From positions 248,001 through 312,000 of the forward strand of contig DASUEU010000027.1 in NCBI GenBank assembly GCA_036274895.1: a stretch of DNA of 64,000 bases. The letters run 5' to 3'. A model generated the notes under the pieces. It had not been told where the DNA came from. It ran no database searches and saw nothing but the letters and a program-made list of their open reading frames with translations. Source of the stretch: CALMKX01 sp036274895 (GTDB lineage Bacteria; Acidobacteriota; Thermoanaerobaculia; Multivoradales; SZUA-115). The first letter of the stretch is position 1. Each line of letters starts with the position of its first letter. Shown piece by piece: positions 23,950 through 31,556 of the stretch. The position numbers and the translations under genes were made by a program.

Positions 23950-26185
23950 GCGCCGCGGCTGGCTGCCTGGGCTCGCCGGCCTCGCCCTGCTGGCGGCGGG
24001 CTGCGACGGGGCCTCGAGCCCTCGGGGTTTCGACCTGGCGGCGGCGGTCCAGAGCCAGGCCGGCCTCGAGCTGCCGGGCCAGCCGACGCGAGCCACCGTC
24101 GAAGTGGCGGACGAGCGGCGGGAGGCCGTGCTGCTGCCCAACGCCCCGTGGGCCTGGCGAGGCCGGGTGCCTCCCCGCGCCCGACTCTCCCTGGGAGCCC
24201 AGGTCTGGCCGGCGGACCCGGCGGTGACCGAGCTCGAGATCCGGGTGGAGGTGACGGCGGGCCGGGACACCGAGGTGGTGGAGGTGGGCCGAGCCAGGCT
24301 CGATCGCTGGGCGGACCTCGCGGTCGACCTCGACCGCTGGGCGGGGCGGGAGGTCACTCTCACCGTGTTGCCCGAAGTGCTCGGTAACCCGGCCACGGCG
24401 AGCCTGGCCTGGAGCCCGGCCTTCCTCGAGAGCCGCTCCGAGGCGGCGATCCGGCAGCCCAACGTGCTCTTCATCCTGGTCGACACCCTGCGCGCCGACC
24501 ACCTGACCCCCTACGGCTACGGCCGGGACACCTCCCCCCACATCGCCTCGCTCTTGGCGGAGCGTGGCGTGGTGGCGGAGCGGGCCTACGCCCAGGCGCC
24601 TTGGACAGTGGCCTCCGCCGTCTCGTACATGACGGGACGCTACCCCGGTGAGCTGCTCTACGGTCCCATGGACGGTTACGCCATTCCCGCCGAGACCCCC
24701 ACCCTGGCCGAGACGTTCGCCGCCCGGGGCTACGACACGGCCGCTTTCTATGCGAACTACGTCCTGCGCGACGGCAACGGCTTCGGCCGCGGCTTCGCCA
24801 CCCGCTGGGTGCCCCCGGCCACGCCGGACTCGAACTTCCTCCACGCCGACGCCGCCAATGCCCGGGCCATCCCCTGGCTCCGTGCCCACCAGCACCGGCC
24901 GTTCTTCCTCTACCTCCACTACATGGATCCCCACGATCCCTACGACAGCCCGGAGCTGGTGGACGGCCGCTCGCCGTTCTACCCGGGCTATCGGGGGCGC
25001 TTCGCCGGGGGCTGGGTGCACGGGCTCTACACTGGCCGGCTCCAGCTCGACGACCAGGTGGACGACTTGGCCCACCTGACCGCTCTCTACGACAGCGAGA
25101 TCCACTACGTCGACCGCGCCCTCGGCGAGGTGCTCGGGGAGCTCGCCCCCGAGGTGGCGGCCAACACCTTGATCGTGCTGACCTCCGACCACGGCGAGGA
25201 GCTCTACGAGCACGGCGGTTGGAAGCACGGCCAGACCCTCTACGAGGAGCAGATCCGGGTGCCCCTGATCTTCCGCTGGGACCGGCGTCTGCCCGCCGGC
25301 CGGCGGCTCGCCGGTGCGGTCGAGCTGGTGGACCTGGCGCCCACTCTCGCCGCGGCGATCGGCGCCCCACCGCTGCCCGAGGCCCGGGGCATGGACCTGT
25401 TGCCCGCCCTCGCCGGTGAGCAGGAGTTGCCCCGCCGGCCGGTCTTCGCCCAGCACTTGGCGAGCGGGCCGCTGCGCTCGGCCCTGGTGCTCGCGGGCAA
25501 GAAGCTGATCCTCTTCAGCCACGCCGACCCCTTCTCCCCCGCCAACTGGCAGTTCGAGCACCTGTGGCGGCTCGATCTCTCCCGCCTCGCCCGCCGGGAG
25601 CTCTACGACCTCGACGCAGATCCCGGCGAGAAGGCCAACCAGGTCGCGAGCCGCCCGGCAGTGGCCACGGCCCTCGAGGGCCTGACCGGCAGCTACCTGG
25701 ACCGTTCCCTACGCGGCCTGCGCCTGGTGGCCTCGGGCCTCGGGCCGGGGCAAGCGCTCACGGTGGAGCTGTCCCTGGCCCAGGAGCCGGCCGGCTGGCA
25801 TGCCTATTTCCTGGCTAACGAGGACCGCGTTCACGTCGCCGGCCGCAAGGTGACGCTGCGGCTGGTGGGGGAGCAGGCCGGGGTGGGACAGGCGGAGAAG
25901 GGCCTGTGGCTGGAGGGGGAGGGCGGGGGCGTAGAATCCCTGGTCGTGAGAACCCATGGCGGAGACGGCGAGGCGGCGCCGGTGGCGGTGCTGCTCGGGG
26001 AGGGCACGCCCTGGCGGGGTGGCCCGGTGGAAGCGGCCCGCCTCCTGGCCAGCTCCCGCCCCCAAGCTCCTGAGACGGGCGTGGCCCTGCGCCTCTGGAC
26101 CCGGCCGGCGGCCGTGGCCGGGGGGGCGCCGGCGATCGACGCCGAGGTGGTCGAGAGCTTGAAGGCCCTGGGGTACCTGCAGTGA
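23936..26185 (+). CDS. Sulfatase-fold (alkaline phosphatase superfamily) lipoprotein
   Basis: A 749-residue protein. The N-terminus is a lipoprotein signal with lipobox LAAGC (Cys23). Residues about 30-165 are a beta-rich extra domain. The sulfatase fold begins at NVLFILVDTLRADHLTPYGY (176-195, metal Asp183), continues with FFLYLHYMDPHDPYD, SDHGEELYEHGGWKHGQ and a C-terminal LKALGYL tail. The residue that is Cys/Ser in the CxPxR sulfatase motif lies in APWTVASAVSYMTG (221-234), where Thr224 stands in place and Pro/Arg are missing, so it may be a phosphodiesterase or phosphotransferase rather than a sulfatase. Its stop overlaps the next GTG (GTGA). Probably membrane-anchored in the periplasm. 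Confidence 0.85.
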   Translation: MTWSERRGWLPGLAGLALLAAGCDGASSPRGFDLAAAVQSQAGLELPGQPTRATVEVADERREAVLLPNAPWAWRGRVPPRARLSLGAQVWPADPAVTELEIRVEVTAGRDTEVVEVGRARLDRWADLAVDLDRWAGREVTLTVLPEVLGNPATASLAWSPAFLESRSEAAIRQPNVLFILVDTLRADHLTPYGYGRDTSPHIASLLAERGVVAERAYAQAPWTVASAVSYMTGRYPGELLYGPMDGYAIPAETPTLAETFAARGYDTAAFYANYVLRDGNGFGRGFATRWVPPATPDSNFLHADAANARAIPWLRAHQHRPFFLYLHYMDPHDPYDSPELVDGRSPFYPGYRGRFAGGWVHGLYTGRLQLDDQVDDLAHLTALYDSEIHYVDRALGEVLGELAPEVAANTLIVLTSDHGEELYEHGGWKHGQTLYEEQIRVPLIFRWDRRLPAGRRLAGAVELVDLAPTLAAAIGAPPLPEARGMDLLPALAGEQELPRRPVFAQHLASGPLRSALVLAGKKLILFSHADPFSPANWQFEHLWRLDLSRLARRELYDLDADPGEKANQVASRPAVATALEGLTGSYLDRSLRGLRLVASGLGPGQALTVELSLAQEPAGWHAYFLANEDRVHVAGRKVTLRLVGEQAGVGQAEKGLWLEGEGGGVESLVVRTHGGDGEAAPVAVLLGEGTPWRGGPVEAARLLASSRPQAPETGVALRLWTRPAAVAGGAPAIDAEVVESLKALGYLQ

Positions 26186-28107
26186 CGGCCGTGCCGCCTC
26201 TCCCTGGCCAGGCCACCGAGGTCCACGCCCGGCGGGTCCTGGTGCTCGCCCCCCACTACGACGACGAGGTGCTGGGCTGCGGGGGCTTGCTGGCCCAGCT
26301 GACCGCCGGCGGCGCGCAGGTTGCGGTGCTCTTCCTGACCGACAGCGCAGCGGAGCCGCCGGAGGGCGAGAGCGCCACCGACTACGGTGCCCGCCGCCAC
26401 GCCGAGGCCGAGGCGGCGGCGCGGGTGCTCAACCTGGCGAGCCTCCGTCACCTCGGGCTGCCGGATGGCCGCCTCTCCTTCCACCTCGACGCGGCGGCTG
26501 CGGGCGTCGGCGAGGCCCTGCTCGCCCTGCGGCCGGAGCTGCTGCTGGTCCCCTCTCCCCTCGAGATCACGGCCGATCACCGGGCCGCCTTCGCCGCCCT
26601 CCACCGGCTGCTGGCGCCTCTGCGCGAGGAGGACCGGGCCGCCAACCCGGCCGCCTGGCGCCTGGCCGAGGCAGTCGAACACCTGCGCATCCTGGCCTAC
26701 GAGGTCAACCATCCCCTCCACCCGAACCTGCTGGTGGACACCAGCGCCCAGGCGGCGCGGCTGGCCGAGGCCATGGCCTGCCACAGGAGCCAGCTCGCCC
26801 GCCACCCCTACCTCGAGGCGCGCCGGGGGCTCTCCCGCTGGCGGGCGCTGTCTCTGTCGCCGGGCGTGGAGGCCGTCGAGGCCTATCGCGAGCTGACGGC
26901 GGCGGACTTCACCTCCCGTAGTCTCTCCGAGCTGGTGCTGTGGCTGGGCGGGGTGCCCGAGGCGGTGGAGGTGCGGGAGGGCCCCCTCTTCTCGGTGGTG
27001 GTGCGCACGCGGGACCGCCCGCGGCTGCTGGCCGAGGCCCTCGCCAGCCTGGCCGCGAGCTGGTACCGGCGGCTCGAGGTGGTGCTGGTCAACGACGGCG
27101 GTACCCCCCCGGAGGTGCCGGCTGGCTTCCCCTTCCCCGTGGTGCGGCTGGACTTCCCGGCAAACCGCGGTCGCTCGGCGGCGGCCCAGGCCGGGGTGGA
27201 GGCGGCGAGCGGCACGCACATATCCTTCCTGGACGACGACGACCTGGTCTATCCCGAGCACTTCGCCACCTTGGCCGGCCTGGTCTCGGCCGCCGGGGTG
27301 CGGGTCGCCTACGTGGATGCCGCCGTGGGGGTCTACGAGCTCGGCGCCGAGGGTTGGACGATCGCCCAGCGGCGCCTGCCCTACAGCCGGGACTTCGACC
27401 CCGAGCTGCTCCTGCTCGACAACTACGTCCCCTTCCACACCCTCGCCATCGAGCGGGGCCTCTTTGCCGAGGTCGGCCCCTTCGACCCCGAGCTGCCCTT
27501 CTTCGAGGACTGGGACTTCCTGATCCGCCTGGCGGCCGTCACTCCCTTCCATCACCACCGGGCCGTGACCTGCGAGTACCGCCAGTTCCGCGGCGCCGGC
27601 CATCACGTGCTGGGGGATGAGCCCCGCGAGCGCGGGGACTTCCTCACCGGCAAGGAGCGGGTGCTCGCCAAGCACCGGGAGCGCCTCACCCCGGCCCGCC
27701 TGGCGCGGGCCATCGATCGGCTGCGGGCCGAGGCGGTGGAGCTGGACGAGGCGCGTGCCGCCGCCGGCCGGGAGGTGAAGCAGGTGGTGGCAGAGGCGGC
27801 CCTCGTCTCCGCCGAGCGCTTCCAGATCGAAGCGAAGCTGTTCGAGAAGAACGGCGAGGTCGCCGCGCTCGAGGAGGAGCTGGCCCGCCACGCCCGTGCG
27901 TTCGCCGAGGTCTCGGCCGAGGTCGAGCGGCTGCACGGGGAAGAAGGCACACTCCGGGAAGACCTCACCACCCAGACCGATCTGGTCGCCCGCCTCTACG
28001 CCGAGGTGGCCCGCCTCACCGCCCAGATTGAGGCCATGGAGGGCAGCCGGGCCTGGCGAGCCCACCAGTGGTGGCAGGCTCGCCGCGGGCGGAAGGGTCC
28101 CTCTTGA
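26182..28107 (+). CDS. PIG-L deacetylase / GT2 glycosyltransferase fusion with coiled-coil tail
   Basis: A 641-residue two-domain protein. Residues 18-260 are PIG-L/LmbE-like: LAPHYDDEVLGCGG (23-36) has the zinc motif (A)PHxDDE, and ITADHRAAFAALH supplies the later His. PIG-L enzymes remove N-acetyl groups from GlcNAc-containing substrates. Residues about 266-500 are a family 2 glycosyltransferase: FSVVVRTRDRPRLLAEAL, LEVVLVNDGG, and the DxD-type FLDDDDLVYPEH. About 505-625 is a long charged coiled coil, then EGSRAWRAHQWWQARRG. The GTG start overlaps the previous stop. The fusion implies deacetylation and sugar transfer on one glycan. The following TTG start overlaps its stop (TTGA). Confidence 0.9.
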   Translation: MTAVPPLPGQATEVHARRVLVLAPHYDDEVLGCGGLLAQLTAGGAQVAVLFLTDSAAEPPEGESATDYGARRHAEAEAAARVLNLASLRHLGLPDGRLSFHLDAAAAGVGEALLALRPELLLVPSPLEITADHRAAFAALHRLLAPLREEDRAANPAAWRLAEAVEHLRILAYEVNHPLHPNLLVDTSAQAARLAEAMACHRSQLARHPYLEARRGLSRWRALSLSPGVEAVEAYRELTAADFTSRSLSELVLWLGGVPEAVEVREGPLFSVVVRTRDRPRLLAEALASLAASWYRRLEVVLVNDGGTPPEVPAGFPFPVVRLDFPANRGRSAAAQAGVEAASGTHISFLDDDDLVYPEHFATLAGLVSAAGVRVAYVDAAVGVYELGAEGWTIAQRRLPYSRDFDPELLLLDNYVPFHTLAIERGLFAEVGPFDPELPFFEDWDFLIRLAAVTPFHHHRAVTCEYRQFRGAGHHVLGDEPRERGDFLTGKERVLAKHRERLTPARLARAIDRLRAEAVELDEARAAAGREVKQVVAEAALVSAERFQIEAKLFEKNGEVAALEEELARHARAFAEVSAEVERLHGEEGTLREDLTTQTDLVARLYAEVARLTAQIEAMEGSRAWRAHQWWQARRGRKGPS

Positions 28108-29375
28108 AGCGTGTTGCTCTGCTCACCAGTGAGGCGCCGCGGCCGGCCATGGCGGGGATCGCGCTGCGCTACCTCGAGATGGCGCGGCGGCTACCGGCCC
28201 TGGGGGTGGAGACCGTGCTCATCACCCCCGGGGACCCCGCCGAGGTGCCCGAGGTGCCGGGGGAGGTCCGCCGATTCGAGCGCGGCGGTCTCGACCGGCT
28301 CCTCGCCGACTGCGCCGCCGTCGTGGCCCAGGGCCAGCTCGCCAACGACGTGCTGCTCGAATGCCAGAACCTGCCGGTGGCGATCGACCTCTACGATCCC
28401 TGGCTGATCGAGAACCTCCATTACTACGAGACCCTCGGCCTCGACCCCTACCGCAACGACCACGCCACCTGGGTTCTGCAGCTGTCGCGGGGAGACTTCT
28501 TCCTCTGCTCCTCGGCCGAGCAGCGCCTTTACTACCTGGGCTTCCTGACCGCCCTGGGCCGGGTGAACCCCGAGCGCACCGCCGGGGACCCCACCCTCGA
28601 GCGCCTGATCGCGGCGGTGCCCTTCGGGGTCGAGACCGAGCTGCCCCCCCACCGGCCCTTGCTGCCTGCGCGGGGGGAAGGCGAGAAGCGGCTGCTCTTC
28701 GGCGGGCTCTACGACTGGTACGACCCGTGGACCCTGCTCGAAGCCCTGGGCAAGCTCGAAGCGACGCCCTGGACCCTGCTGCTGGTTGCCAACCCGAACC
28801 CGGAGGCCACTCCGCAGAAGCTCTTCGGCGAGGTCGAGCGCTGGTGCCGCCGCCGGGGCTGGTGGGGCAGCCGGGTGACGACCATCCCCTGGGTTGCCGC
28901 CGACCGCCGCTACGACCTGCTGCGCGACGTCGATGCCCTGGTGGCCACCCACCGCCCTTCCCTCGAGACGGACCTCGCCCTGCGCACTCGCTTCCTCGAC
29001 GCGCTGGCCGCCGGCTGCCCGGCCGTCACCAGCGCGGGGGGTGCGATCAGCCGCCTGCTGGTCGAGCACGGCGCGGGTTGGGTGGCCCCGCCGGGCGACG
29101 CGTCCGCCCTGGCCGGCCTGCTCACCGAGCTGCTCGCCGGGGGCGCGGAGGTGGCGAGGCGCTGCGAGGCCGGCCACCGGCTCGCCGAGAGCTTTCGGTG
29201 GGAGCGGGTGATGGCGCCCCTGGTGGCCTTCTGCCGCCACCCCGTGCGGGATGCCACCAAGGAGCGGTTCGCCTTCCACCCGCCCACCCTGGCGCCGCAG
29301 GACGCCGTGAGCTTCCGCCTGCGCCGCCGGCTGCAGGGCTTGCTCGAGAAGGGACTGCGGGGAGGCGGCCCTTGA
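28104..29375 (+). CDS. GT-B glycosyltransferase (family 1/4-like)
   Basis: A 423-residue protein. The N-terminal KRVALLTSEAPRPAMAGIALRYLEMARRLPALG is a Rossmann opening of GT-B enzymes, and AIDLYDPWLIENL follows. The C-terminal domain has LLFGGLYDWYDPWTLLEAL, and DALAAGCPAVTSAGGAISRLL with GAGWVAPPGDASALAGLL is the nucleotide-sugar site typical of family 4. The start is taken as TTG at 28104 because TTGA overlaps the previous stop, a ggaaggg sequence precedes it, and homology starts there. Similar enzymes with KERFAFHPP-like tails occur in surface polysaccharide clusters. Donor and acceptor are unknown. Confidence 0.85.
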   Translation: MKRVALLTSEAPRPAMAGIALRYLEMARRLPALGVETVLITPGDPAEVPEVPGEVRRFERGGLDRLLADCAAVVAQGQLANDVLLECQNLPVAIDLYDPWLIENLHYYETLGLDPYRNDHATWVLQLSRGDFFLCSSAEQRLYYLGFLTALGRVNPERTAGDPTLERLIAAVPFGVETELPPHRPLLPARGEGEKRLLFGGLYDWYDPWTLLEALGKLEATPWTLLLVANPNPEATPQKLFGEVERWCRRRGWWGSRVTTIPWVAADRRYDLLRDVDALVATHRPSLETDLALRTRFLDALAAGCPAVTSAGGAISRLLVEHGAGWVAPPGDASALAGLLTELLAGGAEVARRCEAGHRLAESFRWERVMAPLVAFCRHPVRDATKERFAFHPPTLAPQDAVSFRLRRRLQGLLEKGLRGGGP

Positions 29376-30724
29376 GGTCGCTCGCCAAGGTCTCGGTGGC
29401 GGTGCTGTCCTGGAACGGCCGCCAGCACCTCGAAGCTTGCCTGCCCGCCCTCGCCGCCCAGCAGGATCCCGGTGTGCCGTGGGAGGTCTTGGTGCTGGAC
29501 AACGGCTCCACGGACGGCACGGCCGAGTGGCTGGCCCGAGCCCACCCCAAGGTGCGCTGCATCGCCAGCCCCGTGAACCTGGGCTTCTGCGCCGGTAACA
29601 ACCGGCTGGTGGCAGAAGCCGGCGGCGAGGCCGTGGCCCTGCTCAACAACGACACCCGCCCCCGGCCTTCGTGGCTGGCGGAGCTGGTGCGCGCCTGGCG
29701 CGAGGCCCCGGAGGACGTGGCGGCGGTGTCCGGACTGATCATGGACTGGGAGGGCGAGCGGCTGGACTTCGCCCGCGGCGCCATGACCTTCGACGGTCAC
29801 GCCTTCCAGCTTGGCTTCCGCCGCCCCCTCGGCGAGGTCGAGTTGCCACGCGAGGGGGAGGAGCTGCTCTTCGCCTGCGGCGGCAACGCCTTGGTGTCGA
29901 GGGCGAGCTTCCTCGCCGCCGGTGGCTTCGACGAGGACTACTTCGCCTATCTCGAGGACGTGGACTTGGGCTGGCGCCTGTGGGCTGGCGGCGAGCGGGT
30001 GATCTTCGCTCCCGGGGCCGTGGTCCACCACCGCTCGAGCGCCACCTCGGACCTGCTGGGGCTGTTCAATCGCGGCTTCCTCTTCGAGAGGAACGCCTTC
30101 TTGACCGCCTTCAAGAACTACGACGAAGAGCTGTGGCCCCGCCTGCTGCCGGCCGTGCTGACGACGTTTCTGGCCCGCACGCAGACGCTGCTCGAGAGCA
30201 ACAACCCGGGCGGCCCCCTGCTGCGCATCGACCCCTACGCCGGCTGGATCGCCAACACCGAGAAGCGCCAGCCCGGCACCGGCGGCAACGGCGCCGGCGC
30301 GCCGCTTCCGGCAGCGCCCCCACCGGCCGAGCCGGGGTTCTTCGAGGAGTTGCGGGCCAAGTGGCGGGGTTACGGGGGGCGGGAGCTGGTGCGCCGCGGG
30401 CTGGTGAAGGCCGTGAACCGCGTGCTCGGCGCCCGGAACGCCGCCCCCGCCGCGGTCCAGCTCACGGACGAGCGCTCGATCGCCCAGCTGCGCGCCGCCT
30501 CCTACCTGCTCGGCCACCTCGACGCCGCCGCCACCAAGCGCCACGAAGTCCAAGCCCGCCGCCGCCGCCCCGACCGCGAGATCTTCGAGCGCTTCCCCCT
30601 CCTAGTGGTCCCCACCTACCCCGGCGACGAAAAGCTCTTCTCCAGCGAGGGGTTTCGTTCGCTGCTGGGAGAAGGGGTGCCGGTCGAGCACCGACGGCTG
30701 GGGGAGGTGATGGAGGTGGGGTGA
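29372..30724 (+). CDS. GT2 glycosyltransferase (rhamnosyltransferase-like)
   Basis: A 450-residue protein. The GT-A domain occupies about 5-260: VSVAVLSWNGRQHLEACLPA, VLDNGSTDGTAEWL, VNLGFCAGNNRLV, LLNNDTRP (the DxD-equivalent), and DEDYFAYLEDVDLGWRL (the ED...W motif of WbbL/RfbF-type rhamnosyltransferases). A Pro/Gly/Ala-rich linker (GTGGNGAGAPLPAAPPPAEP) leads to a basic helical tail. The start is TTG at 29372, overlapping the previous stop (TTGA) and preceded by GGGGAGG. It ends the coupled run of six genes. The tail could associate with the membrane or with partner transferases. Confidence 0.85.
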   Translation: MRSLAKVSVAVLSWNGRQHLEACLPALAAQQDPGVPWEVLVLDNGSTDGTAEWLARAHPKVRCIASPVNLGFCAGNNRLVAEAGGEAVALLNNDTRPRPSWLAELVRAWREAPEDVAAVSGLIMDWEGERLDFARGAMTFDGHAFQLGFRRPLGEVELPREGEELLFACGGNALVSRASFLAAGGFDEDYFAYLEDVDLGWRLWAGGERVIFAPGAVVHHRSSATSDLLGLFNRGFLFERNAFLTAFKNYDEELWPRLLPAVLTTFLARTQTLLESNNPGGPLLRIDPYAGWIANTEKRQPGTGGNGAGAPLPAAPPPAEPGFFEELRAKWRGYGGRELVRRGLVKAVNRVLGARNAAPAAVQLTDERSIAQLRAASYLLGHLDAAATKRHEVQARRRRPDREIFERFPLLVVPTYPGDEKLFSSEGFRSLLGEGVPVEHRRLGEVMEVG

Positions 30725-30731
30725 CCTCGTC

Positions 30732-30774
30732 GCCCCGAGCGAAGCCGAGGGGCCTCCCCGGCGCGCCGGAGGCC
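30732..30774. repeat. Intergenic palindromes after the glycan operon
   Basis: Two adjacent hairpin-prone units. GCCCCGAGC...GAGGGGC at 30732-30753 has the same wording as a copy near 52385-52403 (opposite orientation). A perfect 7-bp stem pairs GGCCTCC (30751-30757) with GGAGGCC (30768-30774). They may serve as 3' ends of the operon transcript, but no U-run follows on the plus strand. Confidence 0.55.
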
Positions 30775-30818
30775 AAAAAGGTGGCTGAGCTGGAGTAGCG
30801 TCCTGACTGGAGGCCCGA

Positions 30819-31016
30819 ATGAGGCACCACGTGGACCTGCAAGAAACCGAGGAAGGCTTCAGCGTCTCGATCCCCGCTCTGCCGGGCTGTTGGTCTCAGG
30901 GAGCCACGGAGTAGGAGGCGCTCGAGAACATCGAGGATGCCCTGCGGGAGTACCTGGCCGCGGCTGAAGCGGTCGGGACCGATCCACTCAGCTCGAAGCG
31001 CTCACATCCAGGCTGA
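30819..31016 (+). pseudogene. HicB-like antitoxin broken by a nonsense codon
   Basis: The ATG at 30819 opens MRHHVDLQETEEGFSVSIPA then LPGCWSQGATE, a clear HicB beginning (EeGg...vPaLPGcwSqGdT). An in-frame TAG at 30912-30914 interrupts it. Directly after the stop the same frame continues EALENIEDALREYLAAAE, the helix that normally follows, and ends at TGA 31014-31016. One substitution (for example CAG or GAG to TAG) explains the break. No HicA toxin gene is visible nearby. The 3' end overlaps the converging DUF433 gene by 29 bases. Inactive unless the stop is read through or is a sequence error. Confidence 0.8.
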
Positions 31017-31221
31017 GGCGGACGTGCTTCAGCACCGCCCGCGCCTGATCCAGGGTGACCCCCGGGAACCACTCCACGAACTCGCCGACCCCAGCGCCGG
31101 CCTCCAGGTTCTCGAAGAGTGCGGCGACTGGGATGCGGGTGCCCCGGAAGACCCAGGCGCCGCTGGCGCGCCCGGGGTTTCGGTCGACTGCGGGGCAGGC
31201 GGACCAGGCTAGCACCGCCAT
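30988..31221 (-). CDS. DUF433 antitoxin-like protein
   Basis: A 77-residue protein of the DUF433 family, whose members are usually antitoxin-like winged-helix partners of PIN-like DUF5615 toxins. The core GAWVFRGTRIPVAALFENLE is followed by the acidic helix GVGEFVEWFPGVTLDQARAV, both in the expected order and full length. No toxin gene is found on either side, so it is an orphan here. It converges with and overlaps the end of the broken HicB-like gene. The start ATG at 31221 gives the normal N-terminal length. What it does alone is not known. Confidence 0.75.
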   Translation of the reverse strand: MAVLAWSACPAVDRNPGRASGAWVFRGTRIPVAALFENLEAGAGVGEFVEWFPGVTLDQARAVLKHVRLSLDVSASS

Positions 31222-31556
31222 AGCCTATCGGAACGCGGCAGGACAGCAGCCAACAACCTCTCGCCAGGGTCGGCGCTCGTCCTAGCCTGCGCGAAGTCAG
31301 CGGAAGCAAGTAGAGCTTGCAGGGGCTTTACGGGCTCAGCCAGGTGCGTGGACGTTGTGCATTGTGCAATGTGCAATTCTGGGCTTAGATGCGGACTGTT
31401 CAGCGAAGATGTGAGTCGACGTGGTCATACCTCAACTCGCTGCAGAGGAACAACCCTCAGACACCAAGAGGGCAGACTCCTGAGAGCGAGATAGACCGAG
31501 ACCAACGAGCGAGTACGCCCAAACGGGCGTTCGGTGTGGTCCAGGAGGAAACTGTG
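31222..31556. other. Non-coding stretch between the DUF433 gene and the DAC-like gene
   Basis: No convincing gene is seen in these 335 bases. They hold a 7-bp tandem repeat (31355-31375). The frame of the next gene is open from 31389, but it has no coding character until the ATG at 31557, which has a strong ribosome binding site. Base composition becomes visibly richer in A and T from about 31300. Confidence 0.6.
31355..31375. repeat. Three tandem copies of a 7-bp unit
   Basis: TTGTGCA, TTGTGCA and ATGTGCA follow each other without spacing, then ATT. Three short, phased copies upstream of the DAC-like gene could be a binding array, but chance cannot be excluded for so short a unit. Confidence 0.5.

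Noticed and set aside
30725..30818. Possible HicA toxin remnant before the HicB-like pseudogene
   Set aside because: I looked for HicA wording in all frames here and saw only palindromic repeat sequence.
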